DNA of 54,454 bases from an uncultured Clostridia bacterium (GTDB lineage Bacteria > Bacillota > Clostridia > Oscillospirales > Oscillospiraceae), in contig CAMCRV010000016.1 in the NCBI GenBank assembly GCA_945877365.1, positions 1-54,454 on the forward strand, read 5' to 3'. Positions within the stretch are counted from its first letter, which is position 1; each line of letters starts with the position of its first letter. The notes under the pieces were generated by a model. That model searched no databases. It was not told where the DNA came from and worked only from the letters and a program-made list of their open reading frames with translations. The translations under genes and the position numbers were made by a program. Below, piece by piece: positions 1-8,609 of the stretch.

Positions 1-275
1 TCTTGGCGTCGTGCAGAACTGTACCTGTTTCGCTGCCCTCACGGTACTCCACCGTGTAGCTCAGATCTGTACGCTTCGTGTAGATAAAGACAATCTTGTT
101 CGTGCCGGTGGTAATCGTCACGCTCTTGGTCTGTGCATCAACCGTATAGCCGTCAATCGTCTCGGCAGTCTCTTCACAGATCTCACCGAAGGTCTTGTTT
201 TCCACGGTCTTGGCGTCGTGCAGAACTGTACCTGTTTCGCTGCCCTCACGGTACTCCACCGTATAGCTCAGATCA
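1..275 (-). repeat. 207-bp (69-residue) tandem repeat inside the surface protein gene
   Basis: The stretch starting at base 1 recurs almost exactly starting at base 208, a period of 207 bp that keeps the reading frame. The encoded unit starts YTVEYREGSETGT and resembles a MucBP-type unit. One full unit and part of another are visible; more copies may lie beyond the edge. Confidence 0.8.
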
Positions 276-2299
276 CTTCTGATCGTCCAGCTGCCAGTGA
301 AAGTCACATTGTTGGCAGGCATAGTGAACTTGCCGTCTGTCACAGTGGCATCATCGGTAGTCCACCCGGAGAAGGTATAGCCATCCAGAGAGGGAGCAGC
401 TGCAACACTTAGTGGCGTATTATAATCATGGCTGGCTTTAGCAGGTGCTGCAGGTGCATCTTCCGGAACATCACCGGTGTATGCGTAGGTCACATCAAAG
501 ACATTGCGCTCCCACTGTGCCGTCAGGGTCACATTATGCCCCGGCATTACGAAAGAGCCAGCCTGAATCTCCGGAGTTGTCAGATCTTCAGAAGTCCAGC
601 CGATAAATTTGTAGCCGGTTTTGGTGGGAATGGTGCTAACGATCTGGACTGTAGTTCCCTCATTTTTATTGTAGGTGGACTGGATTCCCCAAGAACCGCC
701 TGCCAGGTCATAGTTCACCTGATAGCCCGCTATGTACTTGGCATAGAAATTCACATTTTCCTTTGCCATGGTGTAGGGGAACGCCACCTTGCTGCCGGTG
801 CGGTTGGCGTTGGTATACCAGCCGTCAAAGGTGTATGTCACACCATTCACAATCTTCGTATCAGGCAAATTCTGCACAGGCCCGAAGGGAGAAGTTTCCT
901 CTCCATTCCGATAGTTTTGGGCTGCTTTCCAGATATATCCGGTATCGCCGGCATCCCACAGGTAGTAGGTCGCAGTGCTGATGGTTTTTGCCTTGATCTC
1001 CACCGTGCAGTCCACATGGTACCTTTCGTTGTTGGAAATCTTGTAGGGATGCAGGATAATGGCCTCAACATCATCAGGTGATGTAATTCCAGATACTGTT
1101 TCCTTAAAAGCTTCGTAGATCACATTCCAGTGGCTGCTACCTCCGGGCACCACATTGCCATTGGTGCTGGCGGGCCAGGAGATAATCCGGCCAGCCGGAT
1201 TGAAGCAGTTTTTGTTGTTCACCCAAGTAGCGCCTGTAATGTTAATCTTGCCAGCTCCCAGCGTCTTACCCCACTGATCAACAGAGTTGGATGCAGGATT
1301 GCTGGTAGGTGTTTTCAGATAGTAGAAATCAGCTTCGTGCGTAGATTCCGTAGTCTCTTTAACGGTAATCTTGTGTTCAGCGGTTTTTGTCGTACCGTCT
1401 GCACAGGTCACCGTCAGCTGGATCGTGCCCTCGCCGGGCTGGACTCCAAAGACCTTGCCGGTTTCATCCACAGTCAGGACTTCCGCGTTCAGAGATTCCC
1501 AGCTCATCGATGTAATGTCCGCATCCACGGGATCCAGCACAGCGGTCAGATTGATTTCTGTAAAGGCTGTCATCTCCTGGTCGCCTTCGATAGTAACGGA
1601 TTCCAGCGCAACAGGCTCGGTAACCGTAATCGTACGGGTTGCAGTCATCCCTGTGATCTCATCTGTCAGGGTAACGGTTGCCTCACCGGCAGCTACGCCG
1701 GTGACCAGGCCATTTTGATCCACAGTCAGGACATCGGTATTGCCAGAACTCCAGACGAGAGTTGTCTCCGCGCCGCTGGGAGTTATCTCCGCAGCGAGCT
1801 GAAGGGTTTTACCAGCATTCACTTCATAGACATCGTTTTCACTGCTGATGCTCAGGCCCGTCAGCGGAGGCGTGCTGACTGTAACAGTGCATTTCTCATC
1901 TGCAACAGAATGGGATCCTAAAATGGCATGACCAATTGCGCTCCTGCTACAGTATTTGTGGGTAATCTCCGCTGTTCCCGCGCTCACACCGGTGACAGTG
2001 ACGGTTGTACCGCTTCCACTGACTGTAGCGACCGAAGGATTCGAAGAAGTCCATTCGTGTCCATAGCCGCAGCTAGACGCGTTCGAAGTGCCCGTTAAGG
2101 TGGTCTGCTCATCCACATCAATTTCTTTGTCTTGCAGACTGCCGGTTGCATAAGCGGAACTATCCTCAATCAGTCCGCCGTAATTGATTCCGCTGCCCAT
2201 ATCTGTCTTCTTTTCCGCATACGCAGGGAAGGGTACTGCCGTGCAGATCAGCACCAGCGCCATCAGTGCGGCAATCAATCTTTTCAAAGGTTGCATCAT
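1..2299 (-). CDS. Large secreted repeat protein (Big_2, InlB-type and MucBP-like repeats), partial
   Basis: The reading frame is open from an ATG at 2299 to the left edge, so the C-terminus is missing (766 codons seen). An AGGAGGG site lies 8 nt upstream. A signal peptide covers about residues 1-28, ending PAYA. Then come an Ig-like region (about 55-140), two clear Big_2-type Ig domains (about 143-228 and 229-313), a domain I do not recognise (about 315-430), three InlB B-repeat-like units with FDGWYTN, FIGWTSE and FSGWTTD cores (about 440-670), and the start of a MucBP-like tandem repeat of 69 residues. Such proteins act outside the cell in adhesion or protein contact; a wall anchor would be beyond the window. 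It follows the Pro/Ala-rich protein gene by 72 nt and may share its transcript. The target is unknown. Confidence 0.8.
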   Translation of the reverse strand, partial: MMQPLKRLIAALMALVLICTAVPFPAYAEKKTDMGSGINYGGLIEDSSAYATGSLQDKEIDVDEQTTLTGTSNASSCGYGHEWTSSNPSVATVSGSGTTVTVTGVSAGTAEITHKYCSRSAIGHAILGSHSVADEKCTVTVSTPPLTGLSISSENDVYEVNAGKTLQLAAEITPSGAETTLVWSSGNTDVLTVDQNGLVTGVAAGEATVTLTDEITGMTATRTITVTEPVALESVTIEGDQEMTAFTEINLTAVLDPVDADITSMSWESLNAEVLTVDETGKVFGVQPGEGTIQLTVTCADGTTKTAEHKITVKETTESTHEADFYYLKTPTSNPASNSVDQWGKTLGAGKINITGATWVNNKNCFNPAGRIISWPASTNGNVVPGGSSHWNVIYEAFKETVSGITSPDDVEAIILHPYKISNNERYHVDCTVEIKAKTISTATYYLWDAGDTGYIWKAAQNYRNGEETSPFGPVQNLPDTKIVNGVTYTFDGWYTNANRTGSKVAFPYTMAKENVNFYAKYIAGYQVNYDLAGGSWGIQSTYNKNEGTTVQIVSTIPTKTGYKFIGWTSEDLTTPEIQAGSFVMPGHNVTLTAQWERNVFDVTYAYTGDVPEDAPAAPAKASHDYNTPLSVAAAPSLDGYTFSGWTTDDATVTDGKFTMPANNVTFTGSWTIRSDLSYTVEYREGSETGTVLHDAKTVENKTFGEICEETAETIDGYTVDAQTKSVTITTGTNKIVFIYTKRTDLSYTVEYREGSETGTVLHDAK

Positions 2300-2371
2300 A
2301 ATGCTTTCCCTCCTGTTTATTTGCTCTTAAGGAAAGAGCTGAACCTTACCAAATGGGTCTGTGCTGATCTG

Positions 2372-3688
2372 TTACTTGACGCCGGTGATGGTCACCAGAA
2401 CATTCCAGTAGTTGTTTGCATTCTCTGGGGTAACCACGACGGTCATGGTCTCGCCGGTGACGCCGCAGTCCTGCCAGCTGGATCCGTCCTTGCTGTACTG
2501 CCAGGTGATGGTGTACTCCAGATTCTCATAACCGCTGAGGGTAGCCACCAGGGTGACGCTGTCACCATACTTCAGAGAGGTTGGGTTGCCGGCGAGACTG
2601 AGGTGGATGGAGCGGTTGGGGTTGAGCTGCTCTTCCAGGGTCTTCTCTGCCTCGGCCTCGGCCTCTTCGGTCTCGGCCTCTTCAGTCTCGGCTTCCTCGG
2701 TCTGGGGCTGTGCGAAGGTGATGGCCACGGTCTTGTTGCCGTCCATGGGGATGCTGTAAGTATTGCTGGTGGCGATGGCCACCTCTGCGCCGTTGATCTT
2801 CACGGTGACGGTGCAGCCCTCGTTGGGTGCTGCGGTGAAGGTGAGGGTCTCGCCCTCGGTGAGCTTCAGGGAGTAACCATTGGTTGCCTCCGCACCGGCG
2901 GCGGTGACCTTACCGTTTTCGCTTCCGGCAATGGCAAAAGCTGCGGTGAAGCTGGCCTTCTCGGCAGGCTTGGCGGCTGCGTAGATTGCGGTGACATTCA
3001 GGGCGGTGGTTTCCTTGTTGCGCTCCACCTTCAGGGCGGGGGTCACATAACCTTCCACTGTGGGGAGAACCACATCTGCTACGGTCTGGCCTTCTGCAAA
3101 GGCGACGGTGCCGGTCCAGGTGCCTTCGCCCACTGCGGCGCCCTGAGCGTCCACCAGCTTGACGGTGATGGGGAGCTGAGCGGCGGGAAGCACGGTCTCT
3201 TCCTCAGTCTGCTCTTCTTCCTTCTTCTCTTCTTCGGTCTGTTCTGTCTTGGATTCCTCTGCCGAAGTTTCTTCGTTCTTGGGTTCCTCAGCCTTGGGTT
3301 CCTCGGCCTTGGGTTCTTCTGTCTTAGGCTCTTCTGCCTTAGGTGCTTCTGTCTTGGGTGCCTCGGCCTTGGGCTCTTCTGCCTTAGGTGCCTCTGTCTT
3401 GGGTGCCTCGGCCTTGGGCTCTTCTACCTTAGGTGCTTCTGTCTTGGGTGCCTCGGCCTTGGGCTCTTCTGCCGGTGCCGGAGCAGGGGCAGGAGCGGGT
3501 GCCGGTGCCGGAGCAGGGGCAGGAGCCGGAGCGGGTGCCGGAGCAGGGGCGGGTGCAGGCTCCTGTACGGCAACCCCCTCGCCCTCGCTGGCAAACAGCC
3601 GTGCATTCTGGTTTGACAGTGCAAAGCCAACCACGACGACCACCGCCAGGGTGAAAATCACGAGCTTCTTCCAAATTTGATTTTTCAT
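2372..3688 (-). CDS. Secreted or membrane-tethered Pro/Ala/Glu/Lys-repeat protein with InlB-like and Ig-like domains
   Basis: 438 residues. A hydrophobic segment (about 9-24, signal peptide or N-terminal anchor) is followed by an (AP)n tract and then by PKAEAP/PKTEAP/PKAEEP repeats to about residue 140, turning into a strongly acidic Glu/Lys/Gln stretch. The low-complexity region looks like an extended wall-spanning stalk. Next come an InlB-like segment (about 170-235), a 'bacterial repeat' domain with the pattern GKVTAAG..GYSLKLTEGETLTFTA (about 250-320), a second Glu/Ala linker and a C-terminal Ig-like domain ending in TITGVK. No LPXTG motif is seen. The ATG at 3688 has GAGGT 7 nt upstream. 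It lies between the pilus-like operon and the large repeat protein, both on the same strand. The role is probably structural at the cell surface; the partner is unknown. Confidence 0.75.
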   Translation of the reverse strand: MKNQIWKKLVIFTLAVVVVVGFALSNQNARLFASEGEGVAVQEPAPAPAPAPAPAPAPAPAPAPAPAPAPAPAEEPKAEAPKTEAPKVEEPKAEAPKTEAPKAEEPKAEAPKTEAPKAEEPKTEEPKAEEPKAEEPKNEETSAEESKTEQTEEEKKEEEQTEEETVLPAAQLPITVKLVDAQGAAVGEGTWTGTVAFAEGQTVADVVLPTVEGYVTPALKVERNKETTALNVTAIYAAAKPAEKASFTAAFAIAGSENGKVTAAGAEATNGYSLKLTEGETLTFTAAPNEGCTVTVKINGAEVAIATSNTYSIPMDGNKTVAITFAQPQTEEAETEEAETEEAEAEAEKTLEEQLNPNRSIHLSLAGNPTSLKYGDSVTLVATLSGYENLEYTITWQYSKDGSSWQDCGVTGETMTVVVTPENANNYWNVLVTITGVK

Positions 3689-3769
3689 AACAGCTACCTC
3701 ACTTTACTATGCTGTAAATTACGAACACTCAAAACCGCTTCCGGGCACAGCCGCGGAATTTCAGCTTTC

Positions 3770-3798
3770 ATAATATAAGACGGTTCAGATTGCAAAAA
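3770..3798 (-). promoter_or_regulatory. Putative sigma-A promoter of the surface protein pair
   Basis: On the minus strand a TTTTTG -35 (3793-3798) and a TATTAT -10 (3770-3775) are separated by 17 nt. The match is moderate. It overlaps one copy of an 11-bp direct repeat (CGGTTCAGATT at 3781-3791 and CGGCTCAGATT at 3799-3809) that could be a regulator site. Confidence 0.4.
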
Positions 3799-3869
3799 CG
3801 GCTCAGATTTTTTGAAAAAATTTATAATTTATTTTCTTTTCCGGTGTTTACAATCGTGACACTGGTGAA

Positions 3870-4922
3870 TCAGAGCTTTTTGGCCATCTGCTCCGGATTT
3901 GCGGCATAATTCAGCGCAGTTTCTCTGGAAATAATTCCCTTTTGGAACAGCTGCATCAGACTCATGTCCATGGAAAACATTTCGCCCCGGGCGGAGGTGG
4001 CCAGAATGCCGTCGATCTGGTGCACCTTGCTGTCCCGGATCATGGTGCGGATGGCCGGATTCACCATCATCACCTCAAAGGCGGGCACCAGCGAGCCGTC
4101 CAGAGCAGGCACCAGCTGCTGGGAAACCACTGCCCTCAGCACCATGGCCAGCTGCACCGCAATCTGCCGCTGCTGGTTGGCGGGAAATACATCAATAATT
4201 CGTTCAATGGTATTGGCCGCCCCCAGGGTATGCAGGGTGGAAAACAGCAGATGGCCGGTTTCCGCAGCGGTCATAGCCACCTCGATTGTCTCATAATCCC
4301 GCATTTCCCCCAACAAAATAATATCGGGGCTCTGCCGAAGGGCGGCTCGGAGGGCCTTTACATAGGACTGGGTATCGGAGCCGATTTCCCGCTGGGTGAC
4401 AATACTCTGATCATGCCGGTGGAGGTATTCAATGGGATCTTCCAATGTAATAATATGGCTCTGGCGGTCATGGTTGATCCGGTCGATGAGACAGGCCAGA
4501 GTCGTGGATTTTCCGCTTCCAGCGGTGCCTGTCACCAGCACCATTCCCTGCCGGATTCCCGCCAGCTCCATCACCGCTTCGGGGATATGCAGCTGCCGGC
4601 TGTCCGGCAGTGAGAACCGGATCACCCGGATCACCGCCGCCAGAGAGCCCCGCTGCTTGAAGGCGCTGACCCGGAACCGGGAGAGACCGGGCACGGAAAA
4701 GGAAAAATCATCGTCTCCCGTGGCCAGAAGCTGCTCCATGGAGCGGTTTTGCGCCATGGCATACAGCTGAGTCAGCAGCCTGTGGGTGTCCTCTGGCAGC
4801 AGCCGGTCAAATTCGTGCTCAATGTTCTTGTTTTTCCGCAAAGATGCGGCTAATCCTGCAATAATATAGATATCCGATGCGTCTTTTTCCACCGCAGCGG
4901 TTAGAAGTGTTTCCATATTCAT
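3870..4922 (-). CDS. pilT: PilT-type type IV pilus ATPase
   Basis: 350 residues, the usual length of PilT. It is a cytoplasmic hexameric secretion ATPase that normally powers pilus retraction. Walker A GTAGSGKST lies at 132-140, the Asp-box region ITLEDPIEYLH at about 158-168, Walker B DIILLGEMRD at 200-209 and a His-box region STLHT at about 228-232. AIRTMIRD (290-297) matches the PilT-specific AIRNLIRE motif, which argues against PilB. The ATG at 4922 has GGAGG 9 nt upstream. It is the last gene of a tightly packed run with PilC- and pilin-like genes. No PilB-type assembly ATPase is in the window, so this may be the only motor of this locus, or PilB may be encoded elsewhere. Confidence 0.9.
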   Translation of the reverse strand: MNMETLLTAAVEKDASDIYIIAGLAASLRKNKNIEHEFDRLLPEDTHRLLTQLYAMAQNRSMEQLLATGDDDFSFSVPGLSRFRVSAFKQRGSLAAVIRVIRFSLPDSRQLHIPEAVMELAGIRQGMVLVTGTAGSGKSTTLACLIDRINHDRQSHIITLEDPIEYLHRHDQSIVTQREIGSDTQSYVKALRAALRQSPDIILLGEMRDYETIEVAMTAAETGHLLFSTLHTLGAANTIERIIDVFPANQQRQIAVQLAMVLRAVVSQQLVPALDGSLVPAFEVMMVNPAIRTMIRDSKVHQIDGILATSARGEMFSMDMSLMQLFQKGIISRETALNYAANPEQMAKKL

Positions 4923-4945
4923 CCGGGTTATCCTCCGCTCATTTT

Positions 4946-5362
4946 TCAGGGATTCAGCACCGTCAGGGTGTCCTCATTTCGCCACGGCTGTGCATTTTTC
5001 ACCTGCCAGCGATGCACAGTGACGCAATCGCCCTCCCGGGTGGCCTCCACCCAGAGAACGAGGCTGTCTGAAATTGTCAACTCCCAGTTGCATTCCCCGT
5101 TTTCCATCTCTGCAAGCCCCCGTTCTGCCTGATTACAGGCGGAAAAGTAGGCTTTTTTCTCCTGGGCGAGGGTCTGGGCAAAATCCTGGTTGTTCCGGGC
5201 CGAGGACAGGGTCAGCAGGGAGAACACCACCAGCATCAGAATCAGGAACACGCTCAAAAGCAGGCTGGTTCCCATGTGAACAAAGCCCGGCAACTGATAG
5301 TTGCCTCTGGTTTTTTTCTCTTTGGCGGCGGAAACCGCCGGGGCGCTGCACGGACTCATCAT
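4946..5362 (-). CDS. Small single-pass membrane protein of the pilus-like cluster
   Basis: 138 residues. The ATG at 5362 is chosen because it overlaps the upstream stop as ATGA and has GGAGG 7 nt upstream; a longer frame back to 5383 exists. One membrane segment (about 34-54) follows a short basic N-terminus, and a soluble extracellular-type domain follows with QEKKAYFSACNQAERGLAEME. This layout resembles PilX/minor-pilin-like proteins, but no canonical prepilin cleavage site with Glu5 is present. A role as minor pseudopilin or assembly partner is inferred from position between a prepilin gene and pilT. Confidence 0.6.
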   Translation of the reverse strand: MMSPCSAPAVSAAKEKKTRGNYQLPGFVHMGTSLLLSVFLILMLVVFSLLTLSSARNNQDFAQTLAQEKKAYFSACNQAERGLAEMENGECNWELTISDSLVLWVEATREGDCVTVHRWQVKNAQPWRNEDTLTVLNP

Positions 5363-5772
5363 GGGTTCACCTCCGGAATCCACCGCTCCACTGTCAGATC
5401 ATAGACGCTCTCCCCCCGGAGATTCATCCAGAGGATGTGTGCGGTAAAAAGCTCGCCTTCCCGCCCGGTCTGCACCTGAAGGGTACCTGTTTCCTCTTCT
5501 AACTGAAACAGGTTCGTGTCAACCTTCTCCATCCCCAGCCGCTGTGTCAGCAGCTGCCGGGCATTTTCCCCGGAGGGTGCGCTGCGAAGAAGCTCTGCCG
5601 TACAAGAGCAGCGGTTGACTCCCTCCGACAGCTCCTGCGCCTGGGTGGAAATCTGCTGTGCCCGGACGAAAATCCGTACACACAGGGCGCTGGCAAGGGC
5701 AAACAGCAATATGGCGATCATCAGCTCCGTCAGGAATATGCCGGATCGCCGGGATACATGGGTTCTTACCAT
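5359..5772 (-). CDS. Prepilin-type N-terminal cleavage/methylation protein (minor pilin)
   Basis: 137 residues. The N-terminus has a classic prepilin site: short basic leader RRSG, then IFLTELMIAILLFALASA, where cleavage after Gly would leave Ile1 and Glu5, followed by the hydrophobic alpha-1 helix. The rest is a small soluble domain with two nearby Cys (RCSC). A prepilin peptidase would process it; none is encoded here. The start at 5772 follows the DUF4860 stop by 3 nt, and the stop overlaps the next start by 4 nt, so translation is likely coupled. Confidence 0.8.
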   Translation of the reverse strand: MVRTHVSRRSGIFLTELMIAILLFALASALCVRIFVRAQQISTQAQELSEGVNRCSCTAELLRSAPSGENARQLLTQRLGMEKVDTNLFQLEEETGTLQVQTGREGELFTAHILWMNLRGESVYDLTVERWIPEVNP

Positions 5773-5775
5773 AGG

Positions 5776-6261
5776 CTACTCCTCGACGGATGAAATGGTC
5801 AGGAAGGACTCTGCCGTCTTTCCCTCTTCATCGGTACAGGTCAGATAGATCAGATTATCGCTCTCCTGCCGGGGCAGAAATTCCTTCAGGGGCAGGATCT
5901 TCCTGCCGTCCTCGGGTTTTGCATCGGTGCCCTTCTGCACCATCAGCTCCCGGAGGGAGCCGTCGCAGACATACAGATAGGTGCAGTAGGTGGCAGTCTC
6001 CTGGGTTCGCTCCAGGATCAGCGCAGGGCAGCCTGCAAAGGAGCCGGCACACACGCCGCCCTCCACATCGTTCTGATGCACCTTTTCCGTGACATAGGCC
6101 AGCACCGTCCGGGCGGTATAGGCCCGGGAGGAATCCTGGGCGGTTCTGGTATAGAGATTGGCTGCCATGAGAATCACCATAACCGCCGAAGCCGCAAAGG
6201 CCAGCAGCAGCCCAAGAGGGAACATCAGATCCATCATATGCCGCCGGGAAGAAATGTGCAT
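5776..6261 (-). CDS. DUF4860-like membrane protein
   Basis: 161 residues from the ATG at 6261, chosen because GAGG sits 8 nt upstream; a GTG at 6270 has no room for a ribosome site. One N-terminal membrane helix with a FPLGLLLAFAASAVMVILM core follows a basic HISSRRHMMD leader, and the soluble part has a CAGSFAGC Cys pair. The look matches DUF4860 proteins, which occur in Clostridia beside PilC-like genes. Function is unknown. The position suggests a pilin-like component without a standard cleavage motif. Confidence 0.65.
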   Translation of the reverse strand: MHISSRRHMMDLMFPLGLLLAFAASAVMVILMAANLYTRTAQDSSRAYTARTVLAYVTEKVHQNDVEGGVCAGSFAGCPALILERTQETATYCTYLYVCDGSLRELMVQKGTDAKPEDGRKILPLKEFLPRQESDNLIYLTCTDEEGKTAESFLTISSVEE

Positions 6262-6262
6262 A

Positions 6263-6589
6263 TCAGCCACCTCTTTCCAGAATCGTCACATCCGGCAGAA
6301 TATTCTCCCCCAGCACCCGGTAGTCCACGAAGAACAGCTCTTCGTTGTAGGTGAGGTGGTAATTTTCCCGAATGTAATCAAGGCTCTGGGGGTAGTGTCC
6401 CTCCAGAGCGTAACAAGTCAGAATGCTGCGGTAAAGCGCATCCTCCAAAGCCCGCCTCTGCCGGGTGCGTGTCTGCCGGGAGAATACGGAAACACCCCCG
6501 GAAAACAGGGCAAACACTCCCAGAAACAGCACAGCCGACAGCAGCAAGGCGCCGAATTTTCTATTTTTTTCCCTTTGAAACCGGGCCAT
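6263..6589 (-). CDS. Small pilin-like membrane protein
   Basis: 108 residues with a basic N-terminus, one membrane helix (about 13-33) and a short soluble domain containing CYALEGHYPQSLDYIRENY. That pattern recalls the EGxYP..L element after the alpha-1 helix in GspG-like pseudopilins. There is no recognisable prepilin cleavage site, so the relation is only suggestive. It lies 12 nt after the pilC-like stop and 1 nt before the DUF4860 start. Confidence 0.6.
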   Translation of the reverse strand: MARFQREKNRKFGALLLSAVLFLGVFALFSGGVSVFSRQTRTRQRRALEDALYRSILTCYALEGHYPQSLDYIRENYHLTYNEELFFVDYRVLGENILPDVTILERGG

Positions 6590-6601
6590 TCCACCGCCCC
6601 C

Positions 6602-7648
6602 TTACATACCGGAGAGGATGCCCAGCAGCGGGAACATCACCGAAAGCAGGATGATGCCAACCATCACGGAGAGCAGAATCACCAGCGCAGGCTCAATCAG
6701 CCCCAGCGCACCGGAAATCCGGCGGTCGGCCTCCTCCTGTGCGTTGGCGGCAATGGTATTCATGGTCTCCGCCACGGTGCCGGTTCTCTCTCCAATGGCG
6801 GCCATCCGGGCAGAAAGTCCCGTAAGAATCCCGGTTTTCCGCAGAGCGGAAATCCAGCCCTCACCGGTCAGCATCTCCTGCCGGCACTGATCCAGACGGC
6901 TGCGGAAATGATCATCCCCGCTGAGATCTCTCACCAGCTCCAGAGCATACTCCGGATCCAGTCCGCTGCTGAGGGCCAGGTGCATTCCCCCGGCAAATCT
7001 GGCAAGACCCAGCATCTCAAACATCCGCCGGGCGGGGGGAATCCGAAAGCAAAGGGCGGAGAAGGCCCTTCTTCCCCGGGTCGTCATGGCAAACCACAGC
7101 CCCAGCGCCACCAGCGCGGCGGCAAGACAGCCCAGAACTGTGCCATAGCGGCGGATCATCAGACCCAGATTCATCAAAACCCGGCTCAGGCCGGTCATCT
7201 CCGTGCCCAGCTGCAAAAACACCTGATGAAATACCGGCATCACATTGGTCAGCAGCACACCCACAATCAGCAGCATCATACACAGCATCACTGCCGGATA
7301 CACCACAGCGCTGCGGATACTCTGGGAAATGGCGGCCTCCCGATCAAAATACTCCGTAAGGGCGGTCATCACATCGTCCAGCCTGCCGGTCTGCTCGCCG
7401 ATGCGAACCATCTGGGTCATATACTCCGGAAATGCGCCGGTCTGCTCCAGCGCCGGGGCGAATTCTCCTTGCTGCGCCAGCTCTTCCTTCAGCCTTTCCA
7501 GAAGCTCCTGCTCCTGTCTGCCTTCGGCATCCTCCAGCATCATGTCCAGACCCTCCGGCAGGGAAATTCCGGAGGCAAGGAGCATTGCCATCTGGCCGCA
7601 AAAGCCGGAAAGCTCTTCTGCCCCAAAGGGTCTTGTGCGTTTGCCCAT
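6602..7648 (-). CDS. Type II secretion/type IV pilus inner-membrane platform protein (PilC/GspF family)
   Basis: 348 residues, slightly short for PilC (about 400). It has the two T2SSF repeats: the first at about 10-130 (FCGQMAMLLASGISLPEGLDMM) and the second at about 210-330 (FAGGMHLALSSGLDPEYALEL). Membrane helices lie near 140-165, 190-210 and 322-345. PilC/GspF forms the membrane platform on which the ATPase acts. The ATG at 7648 has AGGAGG 9 nt upstream, and the gene follows the lipoprotein stop by 13 nt. In this locus it is the natural partner of the PilT-type ATPase. Confidence 0.9.
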   Translation of the reverse strand: MGKRTRPFGAEELSGFCGQMAMLLASGISLPEGLDMMLEDAEGRQEQELLERLKEELAQQGEFAPALEQTGAFPEYMTQMVRIGEQTGRLDDVMTALTEYFDREAAISQSIRSAVVYPAVMLCMMLLIVGVLLTNVMPVFHQVFLQLGTEMTGLSRVLMNLGLMIRRYGTVLGCLAAALVALGLWFAMTTRGRRAFSALCFRIPPARRMFEMLGLARFAGGMHLALSSGLDPEYALELVRDLSGDDHFRSRLDQCRQEMLTGEGWISALRKTGILTGLSARMAAIGERTGTVAETMNTIAANAQEEADRRISGALGLIEPALVILLSVMVGIILLSVMFPLLGILSGM

Positions 7649-7661
7649 AACGGTTTGCCTC

Positions 7662-8579
7662 CTAGTAGAAGTACTTGGCGATATAATTTCCGCCGTCGCC
7701 GATATAGCGTTTCACATCCTCCCGGTCGTTGCTGGCCGCAAGGGTGGGATCCATCAGCGACCAGCTTTTGCCGTCAAAGCGGATGATTTTGTCCACCCAT
7801 CCGGCCTCCTGCAGGTAAACGCTGATCCAGGCATGGTACGCAGTGCCGGAATAGCCAACCACCAGCTTGGTGGGTATTCCCTGAGTCCGCAGCAGTGCGG
7901 TCATCAGAGAAGCATAGTCAAAGCAGATGCCCTTTCCCCGTTCCAGAGTGGAATCAATCTCGGGGATATACCCCAGGGGTACATTGGCTGCCAGCTCCGT
8001 GTCATACACAATATTCCCGGTGACATAGTCATAGACCTTCTCCACATAGTCCAGGTCATCCCGGGATTCCTCGGACAGGCGGATGCCGAAGGCCACGGCC
8101 TCACTCCGGGGGGTATACCAGACATACTGGTTGGGGTAGAGATAGGGCTTAAACTCATCTGCCTGTTCCAGCCGGAAATCTGCGGAAAAGGCCAGGGCAT
8201 ACATATCATCGTATGCATTTTCCAGCACCTTTACCTCATAACTTCCGGCGCCCCCGGTGAGGGGGAAAACCTCGGCCTCGCCGTGTCTGGCCAGAGAATA
8301 GGTGTACACACCGCCCTCCGGGACGGTGATCTGAATTTTTACATTTTCCACGCTGCCCCGGTAGCACAGGGTAAAATATCCCTCGCTCCTCCGGGAGATA
8401 TCCAGCGTCACAAGCTCGTTTTCACAGACTTCCTCTCCCGGGCTTTCCGGAATCAGGAGGGTGGTGCGGGTCTGGCGTTTTGCCGCCGGATCGGCAATCT
8501 CCTCTTCGGCGCAGCCGGAAAGCAGGGTTAGGCTACAAAGCAATATCAAGGCTATAACCGCTGAAGCCCAACGCTTCAT
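7662..8579 (-). CDS. Transglutaminase-like lipoprotein
   Basis: 305 residues. A lipoprotein signal ends in LLSGC (about 18-22), so the mature protein should be tethered outside the membrane. The C-terminal half is a transglutaminase-like (papain-fold) domain: Cys in GKGICFDYASL, His in YHAWISVYL and Asp in SLMDPTLAAS form the expected triad. Such domains act as proteases, amide-forming enzymes or peptidoglycan-associated hydrolases. The N-terminal half is beta-rich and not recognised. The ATG at 8579 has AGGAGG 8 nt upstream. Being between the sigma/anti-sigma pair and pilC suggests it processes or cross-links a surface substrate of this system; that is inference. Confidence 0.8.
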   Translation of the reverse strand: MKRWASAVIALILLCSLTLLSGCAEEEIADPAAKRQTRTTLLIPESPGEEVCENELVTLDISRRSEGYFTLCYRGSVENVKIQITVPEGGVYTYSLARHGEAEVFPLTGGAGSYEVKVLENAYDDMYALAFSADFRLEQADEFKPYLYPNQYVWYTPRSEAVAFGIRLSEESRDDLDYVEKVYDYVTGNIVYDTELAANVPLGYIPEIDSTLERGKGICFDYASLMTALLRTQGIPTKLVVGYSGTAYHAWISVYLQEAGWVDKIIRFDGKSWSLMDPTLAASNDREDVKRYIGDGGNYIAKYFY

Positions 8580-8609
8580 CGATCATGCCTCCTTTCCAAA
8601 TGCCGGGGA

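Noticed and set aside
11..1921. Plus-strand open frames of up to 263 codons over the left end
   Set aside because: They are shadows of the minus-strand surface protein, whose translation shows signal peptide, Big_2 and InlB-type domains; the plus frames lack ribosome sites and recognisable domains.
2132..3616. 494-codon plus-strand frame rich in Leu, Gly, Phe and Cys
   Set aside because: Its composition is the mirror of the Glu/Ala/Pro/Lys repeats on the minus strand; there is no ribosome site.
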